This document shows positions 1-5,383 of a stretch of DNA of 12,682 nt, in pieces. The notes under the pieces were generated by a model, which had not been told where the DNA came from, searched no databases, and worked only from the letters and a program-made list of their open reading frames with translations. A program made the position numbers and the translations under genes. Position 1 is the first letter of the stretch, and each line of letters starts with the position of its first letter. The DNA is from Pseudomonadota bacterium (GTDB lineage Bacteria; Pseudomonadota; Alphaproteobacteria; Sphingomonadales; SMXR01): positions 1 through 12,682 of the forward strand of contig JACZYI010000033.1 of the NCBI GenBank assembly GCA_022571175.1, written 5' to 3'.

Positions 1-1
1 A

Positions 2-178
2 ATTATTGCGCCTGCTGGGAGAAATTTAGGAATCGACTACGGACAAATTGGAATTGGAATTATTGCAGGTTCAAGTTTTGGTCTTACAGTTACCGCAGCA
101 ACTTCTTTGCACTGGCAATTATTTTGTTCAGAAGGTTTACCACTTGATACAAAATATATTTTAGCCGAACGTACATAA
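2..178 (+). CDS. 3' end of an unrecognised protein (partial, runs off left edge)
   Basis: An open frame without a visible start covers 58 codons and ends at TAA 176-178. The peptide is rich in Gly, Ile and Thr (GQIGIGIIAG near the middle) and ends in KYILAERT; I do not recognise the family. The segment is AT-rich (67 G/C in bases 1-180) and uses codons such as tta, ata-like and aaa much more than the genes to its right, so it probably has a different origin from them. The stop overlaps the ATG of the next frame (TAATG), as in tightly packed operons or phage genomes. It could be a phage or plasmid gene, or sequence from another organism joined during assembly. Seen: open frame, composition, overlap. 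Inferred: foreign origin. Confidence 0.4.
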   Translation: MIAPAGRNLGIDYGQIGIGIIAGSSFGLTVTAATSLHWQLFCSEGLPLDTKYILAERT

Positions 179-267
179 TGGGAATACTTGATGACTTTGT
201 AAACGCCCTTATTACCCGTAAGGTTTCAGACCTTCCACCGGGCCCATTTCAAATGCCAGGTCAATAA
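178..267 (+). CDS. Start of a second unrecognised ORF, running into the nrdB 3' end
   Basis: ATG 178-180 overlaps the previous stop codon. It opens a frame beginning MGILDDFVNALITRK, which stays open until TAA 265-267 (29 codons). From about base 212 it lies antisense to nrdB, so only the first 10-15 codons are likely to belong to the original gene; the rest looks like accidental read-through past a junction. No family is recognised. The reading is uncertain and rests mainly on the TAATG overlap and the shared composition with bases 1-178. Confidence 0.22.
   Translation: MGILDDFVNALITRKVSDLPPGPFQMPGQ
205..225. other. Composition and gene-continuity breakpoint
   Basis: NrdB homology stops at about base 214-225 and AT-rich unrelated sequence begins, with no obvious inverted repeat or target duplication at the joint. 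The exact base cannot be fixed by eye. It may be an assembly chimera, or the end of an inserted element in nrdB. Confidence 0.5.
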
Positions 268-991
268 AAGCATCTTCATGCTCAACGATGGTCTGGCAGG
301 TCTTGTAGAGCTCGCGCTGAAAATCTTCGGTCCAGACCTCCGGGTTTTCAGAAATAAAGGTTCGAAACAGTTTGATGATGGAATCGCAATGGAGCGACTC
401 GTCTCTCACTGACCAGGAGACAATCTGGCCCATGCCTTTCATTTTGTTGAAACGGGGAAAATTCAGCAGGATGGCAAAAGACGCGAACAGCTGAAGACCC
501 TCGGTAAAGGCGCCAAAGACCGCGAGCGTCAGGGCGATATTGGTTTTGTTCTTCACATTGAAGCCCTGCATATAGTCGTACTTGTCCTTCATCTCTTTAT
601 ATTTGAGAAAAGCCGAATATTCGGACTCGGGCATGCCAATGGTATCGAGCAAATGCGAATAGGCCGAAATATGAATGGTTTCCATATTGGAAAATGCCGA
701 GAGCATCATCTGCACCTCGATAGGCTGAAACACCTGGGTATAATGCTTCATGTAGCAATTATTGACCTCGATATCCGCCTGGGTGAAAAACCGGAAAATC
801 TGGGTCAGCAGATTGCGTTCTTCTTTTGACAGTTTGTTACGCCAGTCCTTGACATCCTCGGCCAAGGGCACTTCTTCGGGCAGCCAGTGTATGCGCTGTT
901 GCGTCAGCCAGGCCTCATAGGCCCAAGGATAACGGAAGGGTTTATAGACCGGATTTGCCACCAAAAGTGAGTATTGAACTGCTTCCGCCAT
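212..991 (-). CDS. nrdB: Ribonucleotide reductase class Ia, small subunit (R2/beta), C-terminus missing
   Basis: The R2 subunit holds the diiron-tyrosyl radical that starts nucleotide reduction in NrdA; it acts in the cytosol. All metal ligands are visible in the 259-residue product: D73, E104, H107, E164, E198 and H201, with radical tyrosine Y111 in the motif METIHISAY. The ATG at 989-991 has AAGGGG (1001-1006) nine bases upstream. It lies 83 bases after nrdA, so the two are probably one transcript. The oddity is the end: homology stops after EMGPVEGLK, and TAA follows three residues later. E. coli R2 has about 135 residues after its last iron-ligand histidine; this one has 58. The lost part normally carries the last helices, the radical-transfer tyrosine and the tail that docks on R1, so this product should not work as written. 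Family assignment is certain; whether the truncation is biological is not. Confidence 0.95.
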   Translation of the reverse strand: MAEAVQYSLLVANPVYKPFRYPWAYEAWLTQQRIHWLPEEVPLAEDVKDWRNKLSKEERNLLTQIFRFFTQADIEVNNCYMKHYTQVFQPIEVQMMLSAFSNMETIHISAYSHLLDTIGMPESEYSAFLKYKEMKDKYDYMQGFNVKNKTNIALTLAVFGAFTEGLQLFASFAILLNFPRFNKMKGMGQIVSWSVRDESLHCDSIIKLFRTFISENPEVWTEDFQRELYKTCQTIVEHEDAFIDLAFEMGPVEGLKPYG

Positions 992-1037
992 CGGAAGGGA
1001 CCCCTTGAATCAAAATTTTATCTCTTCTGAAATAATG

Positions 1038-1085
1038 CCGCCCTGCTCACAGGCCAATCTACTGACAGGCCAGTCTATTGACAGG
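1038..1085 (-). repeat. Three imperfect 16-bp tandem repeats across the nrdA stop codon
   Basis: Read on the minus strand, the copies are CCTGTCAATAGACTGG (1070-1085), CCTGTCAGTAGATTGG (1054-1069) and CCTGTGAGCAGGGCGG (1038-1053). Copies one and two match at 14 of 16 positions, and copies two and three at 11 of 16. The first contains the last codons of nrdA (Cys, Gln, stop). The period is not a multiple of three. It fills most of the nrdA-nrdB spacer. Confidence 0.8.
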
Positions 1086-2961
1086 AAAGGCACTCCTCAT
1101 AATTCGTCTCTTCTTCTTGCGCCTCCGGTGCGGCCACCATCGGTATGTGAATGTCATCCGGTGACGGCACGGGTCCATTGAGCCCCTTACCGTTCGTCTT
1201 GGTAATAATCTGGTTAACTTTCACAGTGGCCACCACTTCGGCCCGTTGAATGGATTTGGACCGGCAATAATACAGGCTTTTCAGACCCTGCTTCCATGCC
1301 TGGAAGTGAATTTGGTGCAGGTCTTTTTTGTGAATGTCCGCCGGAATGAAGACATTAACGCTTTGCGCTTGTGAGACCATCGGTGCCCGGTCCGCAGCCA
1401 GCTCCACCACCCAGCGCTGGTCCAGCTCGAAGGCGGTTTTAAACACAGCCTTTTCATGCTCATCCAGAAAATCCAGATGCTGAACCGAGCCCTCATTGAC
1501 CGTAATCGAGGTCCAGTTTTCTTCGGTATTTTCACCCTTTTGATCCAACAGCTTCTCAAGCGCCTGATTGCGGACGCTAAAGGAGCCCGAGAGCGTCTTG
1601 TGCACATAGGAATTGCAGGAGATGGGTTCGATTCCCGGGCTGGCACCGCCACAAATGGTCGAGATAGACGCGGTGGGCGCAATCGCGGTCTTGTTGGAGA
1701 ACCGCTCCTGTATGCCATAGTCCCCGGCGTCCGGGCACGGACCTCTCTCTGCGGCCAGGTCCACGGAAGCCTGGTCAACTCCTTCCTGGATGTGGGTGAA
1801 AATCTTCCGGTTCCAGACCTTGGCCATCACCGATTCCAGAGGAACATTATTGGCCTGCAGAAAGGAATGAAAGCCCATCACACCCAAACCAACGCTACGT
1901 TCACGCATGGCGGCATATTTCGCCTTGGCCATCACATCGGGTGCCCGATCAATGAAGTCCTGCAGCACGTTATCCAGAAAGCGCATAACGTCGGGAATTA
2001 TCTGCGGATTGTCTTTCCAGGTCAGATAATGATCAAGATTAAGAGACGACAAGCAACAAACAGCGGTGCGCTCATTCCCCAGATGATCGGTGCCCGTGGG
2101 CAGCATAATCTCGGCGCAAAGATTTGAGGTTTTAACCGTCAGTCCTGCTAGTTTCTGATGCTCTGGAAGCATGCGATTGACCGTATCCGAGAAAATCATA
2201 TAGGGCTCGCCGGTCTCAACCCGGGCGGTCAGCAGACGTATCCAGAGGCCGCGGGCTGACAAGCGACGAATCACAAGATTGTCCTTGGGGCTTAGCAATG
2301 ACCATTGTTCATCTTTCTCAACCGCTCGCATAAAAGCATCCGGGATGAGAACACCATGATGAAGATTGGGCGTTTTCCGGTTGGGATCACCACCTGTGGG
2401 ACGGCGAAGTTCGCAAAATTCTTCAATTTCAGGATGGCTGACCGGTAAATAAACCGCAGCCGAGCCTCGTCTGAGCGATCCTTGGGAGATAGCAAGCGTC
2501 AGGGAATCCATAACCCTGATAAAGGGGATGATTCCCGAGGTCTTGCCATTTGCCCCCACTTTTTCGCCGATGGATCTCAAATTTCCCCAATAGCTGCCAA
2601 TGCCACCGCCCTTGGCTGCCAGCCAGACATTTTCGGTCCACAAACTAACGATCGATTCGAGGCTGTCATTGGCCTCATTCAAAAAACACGAGATTGGCAA
2701 GCCGCGTTTGGTGCCGCCATTCGACAAGATCGGTGTCGCTGGCATAAACCAGAGTTTGGAAATGTAATCATAAAGACGCTGGGCATGGTCTTCATCATCA
2801 CCATAATAGCTTGCAACCCGGGCAAACAAATCCTGATAACTCTCGCCCGGCATCAGATAACGGTCTGAAAGTGTTGCCTTGCCAAAATCTGTAAGAAGTT
2901 TGTCCCGAGTCTTGTCCAGCTTTACTGCGGCGCGATGCGCAAATTGTGTGACCTCAAACAC
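1075..2961 (-). CDS. nrdA: Ribonucleotide reductase class Ia, large subunit (R1/alpha), no ATP cone
   Basis: NrdA reduces ribonucleoside diphosphates to deoxyribonucleotides using the radical from NrdB. In the 628-residue product C92 (PISCFLNE) and one of C302/C303 fit the substrate-reducing cysteine pair. N280, C282 and E284 (NLCAEIMLP) are the catalytic triad, C282 being the thiyl-radical cysteine. Y564-Y565 fit the radical-transfer tyrosine pair, and the tail ECLSCQ carries the redox cysteines C624 and C627. The protein starts directly in the catalytic domain, so it lacks the roughly 90-residue N-terminal ATP cone that lets dATP switch off many class Ia enzymes; to my knowledge short NrdA proteins of this size are common in Alphaproteobacteria. 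The start is GTG 2959-2961, with AGGGG eight bases upstream and an in-frame stop just before it. Stop TAG 1075-1077. It is the first gene of the nrdA-nrdB pair. Confidence 0.97.
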   Translation of the reverse strand: MFEVTQFAHRAAVKLDKTRDKLLTDFGKATLSDRYLMPGESYQDLFARVASYYGDDEDHAQRLYDYISKLWFMPATPILSNGGTKRGLPISCFLNEANDSLESIVSLWTENVWLAAKGGGIGSYWGNLRSIGEKVGANGKTSGIIPFIRVMDSLTLAISQGSLRRGSAAVYLPVSHPEIEEFCELRRPTGGDPNRKTPNLHHGVLIPDAFMRAVEKDEQWSLLSPKDNLVIRRLSARGLWIRLLTARVETGEPYMIFSDTVNRMLPEHQKLAGLTVKTSNLCAEIMLPTGTDHLGNERTAVCCLSSLNLDHYLTWKDNPQIIPDVMRFLDNVLQDFIDRAPDVMAKAKYAAMRERSVGLGVMGFHSFLQANNVPLESVMAKVWNRKIFTHIQEGVDQASVDLAAERGPCPDAGDYGIQERFSNKTAIAPTASISTICGGASPGIEPISCNSYVHKTLSGSFSVRNQALEKLLDQKGENTEENWTSITVNEGSVQHLDFLDEHEKAVFKTAFELDQRWVVELAADRAPMVSQAQSVNVFIPADIHKKDLHQIHFQAWKQGLKSLYYCRSKSIQRAEVVATVKVNQIITKTNGKGLNGPVPSPDDIHIPMVAAPEAQEEETNYEECLSCQ

Positions 2962-3149
2962 CCGACGTTCCCCTTTTTATTGCCTCCAGCCTGTGCCGGG
3001 CTCCCCTTTTGAGCCTTCCCCATGGTATTTTCCCACCTAAGGACGTCGAAAAATCCAACGAGCAGAAAGCAACCCTCCAGTTCCACCTCCGGATTACAGT
3101 TCGATTCAAGCTTGAGTCGGGATCAAACCACCCGGAACCCCACATCCGG

Positions 3150-3171
3150 ACGCCAAATTACAGGCGTTTTT
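3150..3171 (+). terminator. Terminator-like hairpin, plus-strand orientation
   Basis: ACGCC (3150-3154) and GGCGT (3163-3167) pair around an 8-base loop and run into five T (3167-3171). It has the form of a Rho-independent terminator for a plus-strand transcript, but no plus-strand gene lies upstream of it. It could end an antisense or small RNA, or be only a leader hairpin of nrdA read from the other strand. Confidence 0.35.
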
Positions 3172-3211
3172 CGATCCGCGATCCGAATCAGAACCCCCCT
3201 CAGGGGTCGCA

Positions 3212-3237
3212 ATCGGCACAATTTTCAGTATGCCGAT
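3212..3237 (-). promoter_or_regulatory. Inverted repeat in the nrdA leader
   Basis: ATCGGCA (3212-3218) and TGCCGAT (3231-3237) are perfect 7-bp arms around 12 bases. The right arm overlaps the possible -10 box, so it could be an operator for a dimeric regulator or a hairpin at the 5' end of the mRNA. The binding protein is unknown. Confidence 0.4.
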
Positions 3238-3256
3238 CATAAGGGGGAAAGGTCAA
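3227..3256 (-). promoter_or_regulatory. Possible sigma-70-type promoter for nrdAB
   Basis: On the minus strand TTGACC (3251-3256) is followed, after 18 bases, by CATACT (3227-3232). The -35 matches 5 of 6 and the -10 matches 4 of 6 consensus bases. Both DnaA boxes lie upstream of it. Transcription from here would give a leader of about 255 bases before the GTG of nrdA. No experiment supports it. Confidence 0.35.
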
Positions 3257-3292
3257 GATAAAGTATGAGATAAACGAAAAAACCCCACATCT

Positions 3293-3301
3293 TGTGGATA
3301 A
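3293..3301 (-). promoter_or_regulatory. DnaA box (perfect match)
   Basis: The minus strand reads TTATCCACA, the strong DnaA box. In E. coli DnaA is known to bind boxes in the nrdA promoter. It overlaps a CCACA-TCT-TGTGG palindrome (3285-3297) that, read as CCACAAGATGTGGGGT, also resembles an NrdR box, so either regulator could use the site. Confidence 0.55.
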
Positions 3302-3327
3302 ACCGGTGGGAAACTGCAGGAATAGGC

Positions 3328-3336
3328 TGTGGAAAA
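3328..3336 (-). promoter_or_regulatory. DnaA box (consensus match)
   Basis: The minus strand reads TTTTCCACA, which fits TTWTNCACA. It has the same orientation as the box at 3293-3301, 35 bases away. The pairing of two boxes makes chance less likely than for a single 9-mer. Confidence 0.5.
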
Positions 3337-3354
3337 CTCGTAAATGACCCCGAT

Positions 3355-3377
3355 TTTTGGCCTGATGATGGTCAAAA
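3355..3377. other. Hairpin just downstream of accA
   Basis: TTTTGGCC (3355-3362) and GGTCAAAA (3370-3377) form an 8-bp stem with one G-T pair and a 7-base loop, 9 bases past the accA stop. There is no T run after it on the minus strand, so it is a poor intrinsic terminator; it may shape the accA mRNA 3' end. Confidence 0.3.
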
Positions 3378-3386
3378 TTCCCCGGA

Positions 3387-4334
3387 TCACACGCCCATGG
3401 AAAGGAATTTTTCTCGCCTGAGTGTTCGCAATCTCTCCCCAGGCACCGAACTCAAATCACCCAGCGCACGATCCAGGGATTTTTCGAGGGCGTCCATAGC
3501 GAGCTTGGGTGCGCGATGAGCACCGCCCACCGGTTCTGGAACAATTTCATCAATCACACCAAGAGCCAATAAATTTTCAGCGGTAATTTTCAATGCGATT
3601 GCAGCATCCTGGGCTTTTTCTGCCGTTCGCCACAGGATAGACGCACAGCCTTCAGGCGATATGACCGAATAAATGGCATGTTCAAACATCAAAACCCTAT
3701 TGCCTGCGGCCAGCGCAACCGCACCGCCCGAACCGCCCTCGCCAACGATACAGCAAACCACAGGAACCCGCAGTTGTAGGAATGCCTCCGTGGACCGGGC
3801 AATGGCTTCCGCCTGTCCGCGCTCTTCAGCGCCAACACCCGGATAGGCCCCAGGTGTATCTACAAGCGTTATCACCGGTAGTGCAAAGCGATCGGCCAGA
3901 TTCACCAGGCGAATGGCCTTGCGATAGCCTTCTGGACGCGCCATGCCGAAATTATGTTGAAGGCGTCCCTCCGTATCTGACCCTTTTTCGTGACCCATAA
4001 TCATCACCGGCTGTCCCTTGAAGCGGCCTAGCCCGCCGATGATAGCGTGATCATCTCCAAAGTTGCGATCTCCCATCAGGGGTGTGAAATCTTCGATCAG
4101 GGCTTCAATATAGTCGATAAAATGGGGCCGTTCCGGATGACGGGCCACCTGGACTTTTTGCCAGGGTGACAGTTTTTGATAGGTATCCCGAAGCATGCGA
4201 TCGAGTTTGTTTTCCAACCGTCCTACTTCATCAGAAATATTGACCCCTTCCTCGCCACTGGCCAAAGCGCGCAGCTCTCTGATCTTGCCTTCAAGTTCTG
4301 CCACCGGCTTTTCAAAATCGAGAAACGTCATCAT
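3387..4334 (-). CDS. accA: Acetyl-CoA carboxylase, carboxyltransferase subunit alpha
   Basis: AccA with AccD forms the carboxyltransferase that moves CO2 from carboxybiotin to acetyl-CoA, making malonyl-CoA for fatty acid synthesis in the cytosol. The 315-residue product is full length for the family (about 315-320). Residues 1-50 are the usual helical N-terminal arm. The crotonase-like core follows, with DTPGAYPGVGAEERGQ (159-174), the oxyanion-type GEGGSGG (198-204) and SVISPEGCASILWR (223-236). The start is ATG 4332-4334, immediately followed by a second ATG, so residue 1 or 2 could be used; the upstream sequence has only a weak AGGGT. It lies 108 bases after xerD on the same strand, enough for its own promoter, although I found no convincing one. 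Stop is TGA 3387-3389. Identification is secure. Confidence 0.97.
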   Translation of the reverse strand: MMTFLDFEKPVAELEGKIRELRALASGEEGVNISDEVGRLENKLDRMLRDTYQKLSPWQKVQVARHPERPHFIDYIEALIEDFTPLMGDRNFGDDHAIIGGLGRFKGQPVMIMGHEKGSDTEGRLQHNFGMARPEGYRKAIRLVNLADRFALPVITLVDTPGAYPGVGAEERGQAEAIARSTEAFLQLRVPVVCCIVGEGGSGGAVALAAGNRVLMFEHAIYSVISPEGCASILWRTAEKAQDAAIALKITAENLLALGVIDEIVPEPVGGAHRAPKLAMDALEKSLDRALGDLSSVPGERLRTLRREKFLSMGV

Positions 4335-4368
4335 ACCCTGAATACCCTGTATCTTCTTTCACAATCCG

Positions 4369-4380
4369 CATGGTGCCATG
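4369..4380. promoter_or_regulatory. Small palindrome upstream of accA
   Basis: CATGG-TG-CCATG lies about 35 bases upstream of the accA ATG, in a 108-base spacer. It could be a hairpin or operator half-sites. Too short to be sure; nothing known is matched. Confidence 0.2.
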
Positions 4381-4442
4381 TGCTGCACCCTTGAATTACT
4401 GTCACGTCAAGTCAAGACCTCTCCCTCCCCCATAGTCAAGGT

Positions 4443-5357
4443 TTATAGCTTCCTGAGGTCGCTCAGGGGATGATGTTCAACCACCAGAGATTTTAGTCTT
4501 TCTTCCAAGACATGGGTATAGATTTGAGTGGTGGAAATATCCGCGTGGCCCAGCATTTTTTGAACGGCCCGCAAATCAGCGCCATGTGACAATAAATGTG
4601 TAGCAAAGGCGTGCCTTATAATATGGGCCGAAATTTTCCGCGGGTTGAGGCCCGCCTGAAGGGCAAGCGATTTCAGAAGCTGGTACATGCGCACCCGGGT
4701 TAAATGTCCCGATTTGGAACGGGAGGGAAATAGATATGGATTGTCGTCAAACTGCGGGGTCTCCTTCAATATCTGAATATACTTGTGCAGAGCATCAATC
4801 GCGGGCCTGCTGAGGGGAACAATTCGCTCGCGACCACCCTTTCCCCTGATGGTCAATGTGCGGCGGTTCCCGAGCGTCGCGTTTCGTTTGAGTTCCAGAA
4901 GTTCACTTGATCGCATGCCAGTCGCATACAGAAGTTCCACCAGAGCAACATTTCTGAGCGTCCTGAAATTTAGCTGTTCTTGCGCACGCTTGTGAACTTC
5001 ATTGATCAGCGCATCCACATCCGCTTCCGACAGGGTTTTCGGCAAGGGCTTTGGCTTGCGAGCACTCTCAAGCCCTGTGGAAGGGTCATCGCTACGATAA
5101 TTTTCTCTAAAGGCGAAGCGAAAAAACTGACGAATGACGGACAATCTGCGCAGGGTGGTGGTAGCTGCCATGCCCCTTTTTTCTTCATGCGCCATAAAGG
5201 CACGCAAATCTTCACTCGAGATTTTGAGTAGAGGTTTTTTGACCACCCCAACCAACAGGACCAGATCATGATTGTAAGAAACCAGAGTATTTCTTGAAGC
5301 GCCGCGTTCAGCCACCAGCCCTTCCAGAAAAATCTCAATGATCGTCTGGTCGTCCAA
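4443..5357 (-). CDS. xerD: Site-specific tyrosine recombinase, XerD type
   Basis: Xer recombinases resolve chromosome dimers at dif with FtsK at the septum. The 304-residue product has the N-terminal SAM-like DNA-binding domain (about 1-90) and the catalytic domain (about 105-300). The full catalytic set is present: R149 (TGMRSSE), K173 (RGKGGRER), H245 and R248 (SAHIIRHAFATHLL), H271 (LGHADIST) and nucleophile Y280 (QIYTHV). The length is normal and there is no sign of an integrase or mobile element nearby, so this is the housekeeping protein, not a phage integrase. XerD rather than XerC is inferred from the accA neighbourhood and overall look; the two are close. The start is TTG 5355-5357, supported by GGGAGG (5364-5369) six bases upstream. 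It begins 26 bases after the secreted-protein gene, so they are probably co-transcribed. Stop is TAA. Confidence 0.93.
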   Translation of the reverse strand: MDDQTIIEIFLEGLVAERGASRNTLVSYNHDLVLLVGVVKKPLLKISSEDLRAFMAHEEKRGMAATTTLRRLSVIRQFFRFAFRENYRSDDPSTGLESARKPKPLPKTLSEADVDALINEVHKRAQEQLNFRTLRNVALVELLYATGMRSSELLELKRNATLGNRRTLTIRGKGGRERIVPLSRPAIDALHKYIQILKETPQFDDNPYLFPSRSKSGHLTRVRMYQLLKSLALQAGLNPRKISAHIIRHAFATHLLSHGADLRAVQKMLGHADISTTQIYTHVLEERLKSLVVEHHPLSDLRKL

Positions 5358-5383
5358 AACCTGCCTCCCGCTGAAACTGATTT

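Larger units (their letters stand above)
2962..3386. other. 425-base non-coding region between accA and nrdA
   Basis: I see no convincing gene here. It holds, read towards nrdA, two DnaA-box matches (3328-3336 and 3293-3301), a possible promoter (3227-3256), an inverted repeat (3212-3237), a small GC hairpin (3196-3206), a terminator-like hairpin for the plus strand (3150-3171), and a weak 33-codon open frame that overlaps the nrdA start. A near-perfect 16-bp palindrome with no loop sits at about 3103-3118. The length and structure suggest a regulated nrdA leader. Confidence 0.6.

Noticed and set aside
1038..1085. Tandem repeats read as a CRISPR-like array
   Set aside because: Units are contiguous with no spacers, only three copies, and part of the nrdA coding end.
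1456..2127. 223-codon plus-strand open frame antisense to nrdA
   Set aside because: Covers the conserved catalytic residues of nrdA read in reverse; no recognisable protein features.
3009..3261. Two overlapping plus-strand frames of 77-79 codons in the nrdA upstream region
   Set aside because: Low-complexity Arg/Ser/Pro content, mutually overlapping, no ribosome sites; the region looks regulatory.
4443..5357. Tyrosine recombinase as the integrase of a genomic island
   Set aside because: It has the length and sequence style of housekeeping Xer proteins, sits by accA, and there is no tRNA, attachment repeat or cargo.
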